Shown here one piece after another: positions 1 through 12,800 of a stretch of 64,000 nt of DNA. Position 1 is the stretch's first letter; each line of letters starts with the position of its first letter. The stretch covers positions 5,027,001 through 5,091,000 of the forward strand of contig CM073549.1 of NCBI GenBank assembly GCA_037074615.1, written 5' to 3'. The DNA is from Leucaena leucocephala. Its lineage: Eukaryota; Streptophyta; Magnoliopsida; Fabales; Fabaceae. The translations under genes and the position numbers were made by a program. Under the pieces are notes generated by a model. The model saw nothing but the letters and a program-made list of their open reading frames with translations. It was not told the DNA's origin and did no database searches.

Positions 1-1430
1 AATTTAAATTTTCTATTATAAATTAACTCATATATAGTTGAAGAAATAATGAATACAAAATAATTTAATTTTATTTATAAATGTTAATTAAAATTTCATG
101 TTGATAGAAGTGTATTTGAATGAGTCAATCTCCACTACAAGGTGCCTGAATGCTTGTTACATGTTATCCTCTCGTGCTTTTGCTGACTTTGTCTTATCAA
201 CTTGTTTATGTAAATAATATAAAAATAGCATTTTTCAATAGTATTAGCATTAGAGTAAATATACAATCATGATAATTTAGAATTACAAAGAAGTGGCAGT
301 AATCTTTGGCTGGTATGGTTCAAGTGTCATCTTTTAAAATTTTATTGACTTTTAAAAAAAACTAAATTATACAAAACTTTCTTAAACTGTCTTTAAATAA
401 GACACCCTAGCATTAGTTATTTTGTTATTTTACTATCGGTACAAAAAAAATTAGTGACCATATATCCTTTTAAACTTTATGTTTATGTAAATTATTTTAC
501 AATAAAATGTCTCAACTTTTATATTTGTACAAATAATTTTTTATTTATTTAACTTAAAGAATATAAGAATTTATCTACTCATGATTCAATACATAAGAGG
601 TTATACTTGTATACACGTAACTCAGTAAAGGTTAACTCAAAGTTCAAGGTTAATCTCATTAAACATGCTATATCTTAATCAATAATCAATGCCAATAATA
701 ATATAATAACGTATAGAGTCTCATTATCATGTTTCATTAATTAAACTCCAACTAAAAGTCAAACTCTGATCCTCTAAATCTTTTGAGGTACGATGTTGAT
801 TATTAAGCCAAAACAAGAGGAAATCCAAGGTGACCTTCTATATGCTGAAATGTTTTAGAAGTGATCAACGTAATTAAACTTCCAATGATGGCACTAAATC
901 TGAGAATATAAATATTACCCCTATTTTGGGGATCCTCAAAATCCCTGTGGCATCCACATTCTTCAAAGTCCAATGTCAGTAGTACTAGTTGGAACTTGGA
1001 AGAATAAACATAATCATAATTAATTCTCCAATATATATATATATATATGCTACTTCACAGCCAGCTATGTTAATAATAAAAATATTCATCAAGGCAGTAC
1101 TTTTAGATTTCATTAATTGCATAATACAAAATATAAGGCAGTTGAAAAAGATTCCTATATATAATCTTTAAATTTACATTGTCAAGTCCAGTTTGTTGAC
1201 CTGCTCTTTCCAACACTGATACTCATGTCAGATTCTGATTGACTTCCTTAAACGGTTTATTTAAAACATCTTCTGTGATCCCAAAACTAAAAAAACGTTC
1301 ATTGAGCCTAGCTAGTGGGAAGCTCATTGAATAGTTGAAACATTATATTTGATATTTGTTTTGAACCTAACTTTGACTTAGTTGAAACATGTTTTTGTTT
1401 CTTTACCTAAAGAGTTTGTTCTTTCTTCAG
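1..1430. other. AT-rich non-coding DNA upstream of the ARM exon
   Basis: No coding exon was recognised here. The sequence is AT-rich with a short TA run near 1031-1048. Because the exon at 1431 begins after a splice acceptor, at least the right part should be intron of the ARM-repeat gene; where that intron starts cannot be seen. Confidence 0.5.
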
Positions 1431-2286
1431 GAACAAGGCCATGATAGTGGAGGCAGGAATATTATCCAAGTTACCTAAGAGGATTGACCTTATGGACGAA
1501 TCAACCAGTCAAATTGCAGAGTTGCTTCTGTCATTATCATCTTTATCAACCACACCATTCCCCTTTCCATCCCTGGAATTTCTCCCATTTCTCAGAGACA
1601 TTCTTCAGTCAAACTCAAGCTTTGGCACAAAACAGTTATGTCTAGGAGCCATGTTCAATCTCTCAACTGTCTTAGAGAATGCAGGGCCTTTGGTTTCTAC
1701 TGGGTTTGTCCCTGTTCTTCTAGAACTTTCCTCAGAGAAACAAGTTTCAGAGAAGGCACTGGCTTCTCTGGGGAACTTAATTGTCACATTGATGGGGAAG
1801 AAAGCAATAGAAGAAAGCTCAATGGTACCAGAGAGCTTGATAGAGATTTTGTCATGGGAAGATAAGCCAAAATGTCAAGAGATTTCTGCTTATATTTTGA
1901 TGATTCTTGCTCATCAAAGTTCATCACAGAGACAGAAAATGGCCAAAGCAGGGATTGTTCATGTGCTTCTTGAAGTGGTTTTATTGGGAAGCACTTTGGC
2001 TCAGAAGCGAGCTTCAAAACTGTTGCAATGGTTTAAGGATGAAAGGCAAGTTAGAATGGGCCCACACTCGGGCCCACAAACATCAAGAACAGTCTTGTCC
2101 ATTGGTTCACCTATGAATCAAATGGAAGCAAGAGAAGGGAAGAGAATGATGAAGAATTTGGTCAAAGAGAGTTTACATAGGAATATGGAAATAATTACAG
2201 AGAGGGCAAATATTGCTTCTGCAGAATCTTCTTCTAAGTTCAAGTCTTTAATAATCAGTACAAGTTCCAAGAGTTTGCCTTACTGA
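1431..2286 (+). CDS. Armadillo-repeat protein, C-terminal exon (partial)
   Basis: This is the last exon of an armadillo (ARM) repeat protein of the plant U-box/ARM type. ARM repeats are helical protein-binding scaffolds; in plant U-box proteins they bind substrates or partners. The exon follows an acceptor (ttctttcttcag) at 1430 and is open upstream of the first ATG (1441), reading N-K-A-M-I-V-E-A-G, typical of the start of an ARM repeat, so ATG 1441 is not a true start. Further repeats are seen around LCLGAMFNLS, ALASLGNLIV and the segment after AKAGIVHVLL. The tail (LLQWFKDER, RMGPHSGPQ, and the SKSLPY end) is basic and Ser-rich as in this plant group. TGA ends it at 2286. Any U-box would lie in exons outside the window, so E3 ligase activity cannot be claimed. 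Confidence 0.8.
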
Positions 2287-4094
2287 TTGAGCTTTCTTTT
2301 CCTCCCTTTTCTTTTTTAGACTTTTCAATCTAATCTGATCTATAATGATGCCATCTTTTAGTAGGAAAGAAAAACAAATGATGACCCTTGGTGAAGATCT
2401 CACCAACATTTGTATATCTTAGACCAGTATCAATGAAAAGTTTTCAGACACAAGAACTTGTGTACCTCAGATTGAACTTGAAAGATGATAAATGAGTCAT
2501 GCATCTCAGATTGTCAAAGCAACAACCACAAGTCAGCTTAAGTATCTAGAATTATGGCTTTCACACTTTAAGAATAACCACAATACTAAGGATCTCTAAT
2601 TGGGCATCTCAGCCCAGTTAGCCATCTTCGAACGTTATCTTAATATTATATTGTCCAGTTCTGTACAAGCTAGGTATCAATGGTCAGAACTCAGAACAGG
2701 AGAAACGGCTGCATCGATTCAAGGAAACTGGTATTTGCCGAAAAGTTCAACCAAGGGAACTTCACCTACAAGCTAATATCAATCATTTTATTGACTTAAT
2801 GATCAATATTCTGTGGCAATACAACTAAGACCACCGCAACTAAATGATTCAGACACCAAAAATTTAATATCAGAAAAGGAAAATTTTCTTTTCTGATCAA
2901 CAATGAAATAAACTCAATTCTAGCCCCATGACATGTTTTCTATCCTAGACATCACAAAAGCAGTAAACACCAAAGAAATCCAACAAAGGATCCTGTTCTA
3001 GATTCATGTTGGCCATCATGATTTACACTAGATTGAACCAGATAAAAAAATTTGACAAGTGAGCCAGGGAACTATATTTTGGTTTGGTCTCGACCACCCC
3101 AAAAGTTAGGCTAGTGGAAACTGATAAAAAAATTAGTCAACAATTGGTAAAACTGATCAAAAACCAGTAGAAACTGGTCCTTTAGTTTTTTTATGATATT
3201 GTTCACTCAAAATAAAAATATATTAATTCAACTATGATTTGACCATAGTTCAACTACGGTTAGACGAATAAACTTTGAACCAATGTCACCCCCAATTCAA
3301 CTACTGATTTGGTTTTTAAAACTTTTTTATCCGCTGCCTCTGGTAATACCCACTAGCACAGTAGATAGTAGTTACCACAACAACTACGCCAAATCAGAAA
3401 ACTTCCCCTTAGTGCCTTTCGATACGTCCTTACAATAAAGTTAAAAAAAAATATTATACCATTGCTGAGTGTAGATTGTAAAGATTAATCAGAATTCAAT
3501 AAATAGTGAATCTTGGGGCACATCTGTACCTCCAATCACTGTAAATGAAGCAGACAAACATGAATGAAATATCAAATGGCTTAACCACTAGCACATTGAG
3601 ATCGCTTCACTAAAATAGGGGGAAGGAAGGAAATATCATTGTTGAGTCTCAAACCTTTAGTTTGTAGTACCCTTTAATGTAAGGGAATGCGCAGACACTT
3701 TTCACAAGTGATGCTTCAGTTTTAACTTGGAACAGACCGTTTGCAATAGACGAGTTTGAAACGAATTGAGTAAAGATGAAATGTATGTGAAAATGTACAC
3801 AATCAGATCATGAAGAAGTGAAACACAAGTTGTAAAGAAAAATGATTACAAGGCCAATATGGCAAAAAAATGATTGCCTATAGTGACTGACTTCTTCTTT
3901 TCAATAAGGGGGATCGATGGTTGGAACAACTAACATGGAATTAACAAGATCAGTTGATCATAAGAAAGAAGAACATTTTTCAAATATAAAGATTACAGAA
4001 ACCAATAGTTCAAGGGGGGACTAGGAATTTAAATAAGTTCATAGGAATTAATTCTTTTACCTAATGAAACAGAAAAAATTAAGCACGTTTGCCA
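2287..4094. other. Convergent intergenic region
   Basis: This spacer lies between two convergent genes and should contain both 3' UTRs. I found no other coding exon, RNA gene or clear transposon end. Several short AATAAA-like signals occur, as expected in AT-rich DNA. Confidence 0.5.
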
Positions 4095-4110
4095 CTATTT
4101 GCCACTATTT
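4091..4110 (-). repeat. 10-bp tandem duplication at the end of L34
   Basis: The decamer gccactattt occurs twice back to back (4091-4100 and 4101-4110). On the coding strand it reads AAATAGTGGC twice. The second copy places TAG in frame after Lys, shortening the L34 C-terminus by two residues relative to the frame that a single copy would give. Confidence 0.9.
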
Positions 4111-5304
4111 GGGTTGGACTTTGGGCAAAGGACCTTCCGTCCCTTGGCACGTCGGCGCTTAAGTACTGCTCTTCCACTTGTGGTTCTCATCCTTCTGCGA
4201 AAACCATGAGTCCGTGCTAGTGATTTTCGTGATCTGTTCCTCTTGGTCATACAAAGTGCAGCTTTGCCTGCCCTCACAACCAGTCTGCCACCATTTCCCC
4301 TTCTAATACCAATATTAGGTTTTAAATCCAGACACAGTGATAAACCTGAAAATTGAAAATCAGCTTAGAGAAAGTCAACCTAAAGCTGAAGAAATCTTTT
4401 TCTTACATGTTTCCTGAAAGTATAAACAATTAAGAATGCCAATTTATCAGAAAATAAGAAAATCAAACAAAGTTCTGCATAGCATACATAACAACACAGG
4501 CTACTTCTCCTCATTGATATTGGTCAGTTACCTGAGAGAAGTGTAAGCCAAATCTGAAAAAGTCTTTTATTATATACTTCCATAAGAGTAATAACTAATT
4601 AACTGATTAAGCATTACGAGAGCAGAAAGCCAGAACATCAATCACGTTTCTGTATAGTATTGACTATTGAGAACAACACATTCTCCTGTTCGTCACTGAT
4701 ATCTACCTTAAGAGATAAAACAGGAATTATTCAGTTAACATTGTACTAATGAGTAAGTGTCAGAGAAAGTTTAAATCAGCTCTGTTCTCTTCGTTTTGTC
4801 TAACCACCTCTATTATCAGTCACAAAACATCTCAAAAATAGTTACTATGATAAACTAAAGGGGAAAAACCCATTTTTCCTAATGTTTCTCGCGTATTAGC
4901 CTATGTTCAGTTCAATTTTTTAATTTCCGCCTATTAACACAGCAAGCCCACTCGGAAATTGCTATAAAAATTTGAAATTTGAATTAAACCGAACTACGCA
5001 GACAAATTTTCATCACAAGTCACAGCAAGATTTGGAAAGAATTACATTCAGCGGAAAAGAAACGAGTTTATGCATAATTACCGGAAACAGAAGAGGGGAA
5101 AGAGAGAGAGGAAGAAGAGGAGAGGAAGGAGCAGTGAAGCGGCGAAGAGCGAGAGGCTGAGGAATTGTGTGAAATATTAAAGGAAAGCAACCTGGGTCTC
5201 GAAGAACCAGTAAGGAATGTGAGGGAAGCTGAAGGAGTTTGAGCTCTTATGGCCACACGGGTTACCGAAGGAGACAGCGTTAACGCCAATGTTAAAGAAG
5301 CCAT
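4095..5304 (-). CDS. Plastid 50S ribosomal protein L34 (bL34c), two exons
   Basis: Nuclear gene for the small, very basic L34 protein of the chloroplast large ribosomal subunit. Exon 1 is 5304-5082 and exon 2 is 4345-4095 on the minus strand, with a 736-bp intron (donor G|gtaatt, acceptor ttttcag). The joined product is 157 aa. Residues 1 to about 98 are a Ser-rich plastid transit peptide; the mature part starts near VVRAGKAALC and contains the hallmark block TKRNRSRKSLARTHGFRRRM and RRRAKGRKVLCPKSNPNSGK. An in-frame GT lies inside exon 1 at 5191, but using it breaks the frame with exon 2, whereas the chosen donor joins cleanly (VSG|LSLCLDL). Oddity: the protein stops directly after NSGK because a 10-bp tandem duplication creates TAG; a single copy of the unit would read on to K-R-A and TAA. 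The two lost residues are at the extreme tail, so function is probably kept. Confidence 0.9.
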
Positions 5305-5497
5305 TATCTTATTTTGCCTCTGGTCTGTCGGGCTCCTCCCCTTGTTATCCCAAAATCTTATCCTGAAATGGCTGTTTCCTTTTTCACGATATAATAAATT
5401 TATTATTCTAAGTTTGGGTTAGATGGCCAAGCATTCGGGCATTAATTTCATTAGGAGCACGTTTTGTGAGTAGTTGCTGCTTGTGTTTTTGGTTGAA

Positions 5498-5738
5498 TCT
5501 CATAATTCACCAATTTCACCATATCATATTCAAAGGACACTAGCCATTCATTAGATTCATCTAAAAGTGAAAAGCTAGACACGTTGCTTCCACTATCTGT
5601 AGAATCTCGATGATGTAGATTCTATTGTCTTTAGTCAATATAAAACATTAAGCAGTTCCCCGTATAACAAGAATTAAAGTTGAGGTATTTCAACTAAATT
5701 ATTTGAAGTAGAAGATTTTTAATGGTTGCAAACACTGG
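5498..5738 (-). pseudogene. Internally deleted F-box/DUF295 gene fragment
   Basis: This non-coding stretch is a clear but diverged copy of two separate parts of the intact F-box gene at 8869-9831. 5498-5590 matches about 9180-9260 (shared tatcatattcaaa, gacactaacc-like and aagtgaaaagct blocks). 5600-5738 matches about 9595-9740 (tgtagattnta, aacattnagcagtt, gttgaggtatttca and gaagtagaaga). About 330 bp of the parent is missing between them, and no long frame remains. The fragment abuts a MITE at 5780. It is a relic of an F-box duplication about 3 kb from its paralogue. Confidence 0.8.
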
Positions 5739-5779
5739 TTGGGGGGTTTTGAAGGGGAGAGTAGAGTAAGGGAGATATA

Positions 5780-6402
5780 AGTGTGTTTAGTTGGAAAAAA
5801 TGGAGGGGAGGGGAGGTGAAATTTTTTGTCCTTATGTGCTCACCTCTCCTCCTCCACCTCCCCTCCAAAAGTGGAGGTTTTTGGAGGGGAGAGAAATTTT
5901 TTATGCAAATTTGACAAAAGTACCCTTTGTAATATTTTAATATTCCAATTATACCCTCCTCCTCTCCTCACACATCAAGCATCAATTTTCTCTCTTTTTC
6001 TTTTTCTTGACATTTTTACATTGATTGCTCAAGCATTTTATTAATTTATATATTATATTAATATATATAATAATTATTAATTAATAAGAGACAACATTAA
6101 AATCTTATCCTATTTTTTATTTTTTTAATTTTATCATTATATATAAATGAGATAAAAAAATTTGAGATTTATAAATTAAAAAATAATAATTTTAATATAA
6201 ATATTATAAATAAATTTAAATAAATAGGTAAGGGTATATTTGTCAACTTTTAATTAACTCCCCTACCCTCCCCTCTCGAACCAAACAAAAAGCATCACCT
6301 CTCCTCCCCTACCTTCACCTCCATAACCTCCCTTACCCTTACCTACCCTCCCTTACATTAACTCAACCTACCCTCCCCTAAATTGAACCAAACAATGCCT
6401 AA
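5780..6402. mobile_element. MITE with GGGGAGGG-rich inverted ends
   Basis: The left end (tgtttagttgg, then ggaggggaggggagg) is roughly the reverse complement of the right end (cctaccctcccctaa, then ttgaaccaaacaatgcc). The interior is AT-rich and non-coding. The TGTTTGGTT-type ends suggest a hAT- or PIF-like MITE, but I could not fix a target-site duplication, so the borders are approximate. Confidence 0.6.
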
Positions 6403-7150
6403 GAAAACAGAGAAAAACAATTAACCCTAATTACTATGAGATCATTAAGATAATATCAAAAGGTAGATGGGGCCATTGATTTACTTCTATTTTCATAGAT
6501 TTTTTATAATTGGAAAAAAGATAAACTTTCTTTAAAAAACTCTATGGAAGAACAAAAGTTTCATAACTGCATAAGAAGTAAATAACCGATTATAAATATA
6601 ATATAAATTGTTAATAAATATTATATATATTTAAACTATCTTATTGGTCGACACAAGTCAAACACTTACTAGTATAAAATTATAAATATTTTTATAGAGA
6701 TAATGTACTTCTATACCACCATTTAAGGACATATTTAAATGTGCTAACATACCACCTTTCTATGCAGTTGTTACTTGTAGAGTAAGATATGAGGTGTTGT
6801 TAAGAAAGAGCCGGAAGCTATTTGTAGGACTATTTGATTGTAGAAAATGTCCAACAAAACACTTATAAAAATGAATTTGATTTATACGTAATGTTAGTGC
6901 ATTGTTAAGCTATCTATGATTTTTATGTAAAAATTTGTTCAAACACAATTCACTTTTAATACCGTCATTTTTTATGATATATTCATATGTACTAACATGT
7001 CATTGTCTTTGCAATCGTTACTCATAGAGTATGATACGAGTTGTTATTTAAAAAAAAAAAAGTTCAGAAGTCATTGTGAAATTATTTGATTATTCCTCAC
7101 ATAGCTCCAGTTGCAAAGAATGCCAACAAGCACCTATAAAATAAATTTGG
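6403..7150. other. AT-rich spacer without recognised features
   Basis: No gene was found. Two related segments occur (about 6715-6850 and 6960-7140, each with accatt/taagatatgag-like and ttatttgattat blocks), suggesting an old, decayed direct repeat. Confidence 0.4.
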
Positions 7151-8107
7151 TTAAAGGGCATTTTTGCCCTAGAAGTATTCCACAAGAAGTTAATACGTCC
7201 TGAAAATTTTATGAGAGGCAATGTCGCCTTAGATTTTTTTTTGGGCAATGTCGCCCACCCAAAGTTAAGTTTAAACTTCAGTTGACTAATATGCTAATAT
7301 AGCATGTCACGTGGCATGCTGACATGATATCCACGTCATCATTTATTTTTTGTTAAGGTATAAATTTGCTCCGAAAATTTTTACTCGGGAGCGCTAGGTA
7401 TCTAGAAGTTTTTTTTTTTGGTTTAATATTGCCCCAACATTAATCCAAATTCAATTTGACTGTTACTTTGACTAAATATATTGAACTGACTATTTCACAT
7501 GCCATCCACTTCATTTTTCTCGAGGTTAAATTTGATTGTTTAAGTAATATTTATAAATAAGGAAAAATTTTTAAAAAATATATCCCTGTAAGTTCCATCG
7601 TTATCAAAGTATTACTCTCAGTAAACTATACTCTGGCAACCTCTCAAAAAATAATATATATTATTTTTAAAATGAAGTATGGTCTACCAAAAGTAATACT
7701 CTGTTAAAGATAGGGCTTTGACCTAAAAAAATGAAGTGGATGGCATGTGGACTAGTCAGTTCAGTATATTTAATCAAACGAACAGTCAAATTGAATATGG
7801 ATAACGATTGAGGTAATATTAAACCCAAAAAATACTTCTGGATACCCAGCGCTCCCAAGTGAAAACTTGCGGAGTAAATTTGCACCTTAACAAAAAATAA
7901 AAGACGACGTGAATGTCACGTCAGCATATTGATCAATTGACAGTTAAACTTAACTTTGAGTAATGGTTATAGCAAAAATACTACATTTTTAAATTTCTAG
8001 GACGACATTGCCCCAAAAAAATTACAGGGTGACATTGCCCCTCATAAAACTTGCAGGGCATATTAGCTACTCATGGAATACTTCTGGGATAAAAATACCC
8101 TTTAACC
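7151..8107. mobile_element. Foldback-type element, ~957 bp, long inverted repeats
   Basis: The left end ttaaagggcatttttgccc and following agaagtattccac are the reverse complement, with a few changes, of the right end (ggaatacttctggga ... aaaataccctttaa). Pairing continues inward: gaggcaatgtcgcc against gtgacattgcccctc, and cgggagcgctaggta against tacccagcgctccca. The two arms thus cover most of the element. No protein-coding frame was recognised; it should form a long hairpin and is probably non-autonomous. Confidence 0.75.
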
Positions 8108-8868
8108 CAAGTAAATTTGATTTGTTGTATGCTACATAGGTTGGTTATACATAAAAAGTATAACTAATTTAAACATACCTCATTTATCTTGATTTTTAAC
8201 TTGAATTACTGCTCCTTTATTCCTCCATTACAAGTTTAAAAGTCTACTATTTTTATGGACAAATTTAAAAGTATACTATTATGGACTATTAGAATCAAGT
8301 TTTAACCATGTAAATTTATTTATATATTTTTAGTATATTATAAGTTGATTCAATGGTAGATATCATTAATGGAGAGAGTAGGTAGGAAAGGAAGGTAAAT
8401 GGGAACATTTCTCCTCACTCCATAAAAATATGACCTTTCCACCCATTTCCTTTCCTTATCTTATATTTAAAGTATATCATCAAAAAGTCATATATAATGC
8501 TTTCCGAAATTCTCATACTTGTGCAGATCCTATTCCATAAGACAAATATAGATAAATTCATTGTGAACATACACTTGCAAAAAAATAACCAATAAAAACA
8601 TCATCTCAAATAAACATCATATCATAAGTCTAAAATAAGAAATAAATATAAATCAGAGGCCATCTGTAATTGGATCATCAAAAGAATTGAGAATAATGTC
8701 CAAATTAAGTGTATCATCAAATCAAACCAAAACAAATCCCCTAATTAAATTCAAATGAATAATCAAAACACGCACCAATAATTATCAAGTTCTATCGATC
8801 AATGACCTCAAAAATGAACAATGGGTATATGGAAATGATGATGATCTCCAGATTTATTAAATCACAGA
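8108..8868. other. 3' flank of the F-box gene
   Basis: AT-rich, non-coding. A GA-rich/CT-rich inverted pair near 8360-8460 (gagagtaggtaggaaagg against cctttccaccca) looks like a small MITE relic. The rest should include the F-box 3' UTR. Confidence 0.4.
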
Positions 8869-9831
8869 TCACCACCTTTGATCTTGTGATGTTTGATGGA
8901 ATCTTGGTTGAAACCATACACCTTTCAATTCCCTTCGTGGCTTAGATTCCTCATCGTCGTCGAGGTTTTTCCCAAGAAACTCATGTGAAATCACACGTTC
9001 ATTGGCACCATTTTTAAGGACCATAGCCCCACATATTGATATAGAACAAGGATCTTGTATTCCAAGAATTTGCTTCATCTCTTCAGACTTCAAAGAGAAA
9101 GATTTCTTATTCACCCAATTCTTATCCACCCAGTAATCCACTCTTTTACTATTCTCACCACTCTTATCGTAATTAATCTTGTAATTTATCCATTTCATCT
9201 TATCATATTCAAACGACACTAACCATTTATTAGGTTTATCCAAAAAGTGAAAAGCTCTTTCATAAGTAGCAACACTTTTTATCTTACCAAATTTGGAAGG
9301 GCATTCACTCTCATGAAAGCCCCATGTAGATTCACCACGACGAAGTATCCAAAGCCTCATTATTTCATCATTCTCAGACTTGACGACGATGACGACAGTG
9401 CAATCTGGGTCTGTAGGATAAGATGTAAATGCTGCTGAAAAGTCTGATTCTGATTCTGATTGTTCTGAGATGAATAATGGACATTGTGGGATTTTTATTT
9501 TTGCCCTAGAAAATGGGCAGAAGAAGAAGAGTGAATTACTACTCTTGCAGTATAAAAGAAACCATCCAACGAAGGACGCGAGACATTTCGCATCGGCCAT
9601 CTCTGGAATATCAATCCTGTAGATTTTATTATCGTTGGTTAATATAGAACATTCAGCAGTTTCACCATACAACAAGAACCAAGGTTGAGGTATTTCAGCT
9701 GAATTATGTGAAGTAGAAGATCTCCAATAGTTGCAGACGCCACGAAAACGGAGAAGATCGATTAGCCCTAATCGATCTGAGATCGCTAAGACGAGATCAA
9801 GAGGCAGATCGAGCCATTGATTTCCCTCCAT
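8869..9831 (-). CDS. F-box protein with DUF295-like C-terminus
   Basis: Single-exon gene, 320 aa. F-box proteins are substrate receptors of SCF ubiquitin ligases and bind SKP1/ASK through the N-terminal F-box. Here the F-box covers about residues 5-45 (WLDLPLDLVLAISDRLGLID, then LLRFRGVCNYWR). The central part fits the DUF295/SKIP23-like plant group: WFLLYG, FVGWFLLYCKSSNSLFFFCP, the SVATYERAFHFLD segment and the late GVWFQPRFHQ. The start is chosen because it gives the standard short leader before the F-box. The substrate is unknown. A deleted paralogous fragment lies about 3 kb downstream in gene orientation, consistent with the birth-and-death turnover of this family. Confidence 0.85.
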   Translation of the reverse strand: MEGNQWLDLPLDLVLAISDRLGLIDLLRFRGVCNYWRSSTSHNSAEIPQPWFLLYGETAECSILTNDNKIYRIDIPEMADAKCLASFVGWFLLYCKSSNSLFFFCPFSRAKIKIPQCPLFISEQSESESDFSAAFTSYPTDPDCTVVIVVKSENDEIMRLWILRRGESTWGFHESECPSKFGKIKSVATYERAFHFLDKPNKWLVSFEYDKMKWINYKINYDKSGENSKRVDYWVDKNWVNKKSFSLKSEEMKQILGIQDPCSISICGAMVLKNGANERVISHEFLGKNLDDDEESKPRRELKGVWFQPRFHQTSQDQRW

Positions 9832-12800
9832 TTTCGCAGCTTTCTGATAACTAGAAAAAAAATAAACTTACTTGATTAAATTATATAAGACGAACAAAAT
9901 TCATCTCATATCTAACCAAATTGTGTACTTCAATTCAAAACTCACACATATGAGGACATTCATATATATATATATAGCTTTAATTAATAACTACATAAAA
10001 GTAAAGAACAACTCATCGTGCTTTGTTAAGCAAAAAAAAGACTGGTAAAGAAGAAATGAGGGTTTTTGCGTACCGTTTTGATTCTCGCATAGGCATAAAG
10101 AATGGAACTGAAGATGGATAAGTTGTTCTATATAAAGTAGATCAGGTGACAACTTTGAGAAGATTCTGGATGATATGGTCAAATTTGTTAAGAAAAATCA
10201 TCAATATATCAAGCAATAAATATTTGAATCCTACAATAAATTACAATATTTGTTCCTCCAGGGCTTTTTTCAATTAAAATCATTTGATATTAATAACAGT
10301 ATCAAGGATAAATCAGAACATGAATTATTTTTCTTATTTCATTTCAGTTTGTTAATTTTTATTTTGTTTATAATTTCATTTTGAATCAATTATTTTTTCT
10401 AATAAAAAATTATTATACACTTAATAATAATAATTATCAATTAATTGTGTCTCCTATGCTTTGCATGCTTCCTTTCTGTCACATCAGAAGAGTTTAAGCC
10501 TTGATTTTGCTTATATCTCAAGCCATGCTTACCATATAATAAGATATTTTTCTCCGGCATTGATTATACAAAATAAATAGAATATTTTTAAACTTCTCAA
10601 ATAAATTTTGCCTTCATTTTCTAAAAGATAACCTCGGTAGATTGTTAGTTTTGTTATTAATATCTATATATTATTCTTGAAATACTATTTAAAATTCAAA
10701 TATGTTTATATTATTCATTTTATGTGTTAATTTTGTTAAATATATACATAATCACACGTACATATCCCCAGAACCTAAATTTTTAGAATTTATAGTATCT
10801 AGGGAAAATTAAAGCAAAGTACCTGGGGACAAGTATTTTGCATCTGAATCTCTTGAGTTTTTTTCTTCTCATTTTTACCTGTTAATAAAAAAATCAATAA
10901 AATCAATCCATGTCAATAATGCGTCAATAGAATGAGATTGATAAAAAATGCTAGATCTTTTCTACTCTGATAAAAATTTATGCAAAGTCTCTTCGTTAGA
11001 AATTATACTACTCATAAGGAGATGTATCTGGAAGGCCTTCCAAGGATCCCCTAGATATGATGATATCCACTCTCTTTCTCAACATAGCATTGGTTGGGAG
11101 GAGTATTGTGAGATTTAATTCAATAGATTCCCTTATAATAGTAAGCGATGTAGATTAAAAATTTAAATAAATTAGTTATTAATTATAACAAATATATGGC
11201 CTGATCTCACTAGAATATTCACGTGAAACATTATATTATATATCAGTTTATAGGTAAGATAAATTAATTTAGAGAAAAATAATAAATATGAGAGATAAAG
11301 TAAATAGATTGAAGTCTTATATTTAAGATTAAAACCAACTCCATAACTAACTTCTTTATTTAGAATTAGATGAGTAGTTAGGATGATAAAACTCTTTGAA
11401 CTTGCTCTGTATAGCTTCTTGTTTGTTGGTTTAAAGCCAGATATCATATTTAAGGGACTCAACTATCTACCAATTGTGTCAGGCTTTGTTAGTTCTTCTT
11501 TATAGCTTCTATAATATAATTCTCCTTTTTTGTTTCATTAGGCCCCTATTGTTGAGGGAAAAATTGATCCTCCTTACTCGTGCAATTGTTGGGAAAATCT
11601 TTACTTTAGATGCTTGTATTTGATGTATAATAACAACTTATCAAACTTTGTTAATTAGACTAATTGATGGAGTGATAACATTTAAAATAACATAAAAATT
11701 ATAATATAAAATAAGATTAAGTATGATCTTGTTGTCTCATTTATGCTATACCTAATTGTGATACACATCCATGTTAGACTAAACTGTTGTTGAAATGGCA
11801 AGTTGATAAATAATGAAAGGGAGTAAAGAAAAGAATCAAACAAGACAAATTAATTAAAAGGATGAGGGGACAATAAGGTTGATTTTCTCCCCTAAAACCT
11901 TATAATTACGTACACATTAAAGAGTAAATGTGAGATCCTAACTTAGTCCACCATTCTCTAGCCAAATATTTGATTACATACCAAGAGGATATATATGAGA
12001 TGTGAATTGTTTTCTTTTGAATTTTAATATTTTGTATTATATGTTCTTATTTTGATACAAATGGTCAGAAAGTTTAAGGACAATTCTAATCTCATATAAA
12101 TGAACAAGAGTTCTAATTATTTTCTTTATGACAGTCAATTTAAACACACATACACACAACTATGTCAATATTGGACTTGAGCCAAGAACCTCTACAGAGA
12201 TAGAGGTCAGGAATTCAAGACACTTGTTAAATGGCTACCATTACCTTGTGCATTTCTTCACTCTATTTAAGTTAATCTTATACTATATGTGAGCAATCCC
12301 TAGTCTTTTTCAAAAAAACAATAACTTTAATTTTTAAGGAAGTGACTCTTAAAAATGATTATTTTTACTAATTTAAATTAAATATATAAAAAAATAAAAT
12401 TAAATTAAATGTGAACATTCAATTTTGATCAAAATAAGGATAAGCATTCAACGGAATCAAAATTTAGAAAAGAGAATAAAAACTTGTATCTTTGTTTAGA
12501 GATCGTGAAAAGTAATTATTGTTGAGCTACTATAATTCCTAATACGATATAAGACATATTTTATAAAAAAAACATAAATTATATGTTGGCTACAAACTAA
12601 TCAGGCCCCAAGTCATTTTACTTCAGAACAATATGCCCTCTCCTCCTTTTTTGTTACAAAGGCCGTGGGTCTTCTATGTGTAACAACACATACAAAAAAT
12701 GAATTGGGCTCAGATATAGTGGGTCATTCAGCCCAGTTCTGGTTGTCTAATATTTTTTTCTTACTATCCAACGCCCAGTAGGTTCAACTGGCAAAATAGT

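Noticed and set aside
1605..2116. Antisense and shifted ORFs over the ARM exon
   Set aside because: Shadows of the ARM-repeat coding frame.
5191..5304. A short first exon of L34 ending at the CAG|GT at 5192
   Set aside because: Joining that donor to exon 2 shifts the frame and reaches a stop at once. The donor after G at 5082 keeps the frame and gives a full-length 157-aa product with a complete transit peptide.
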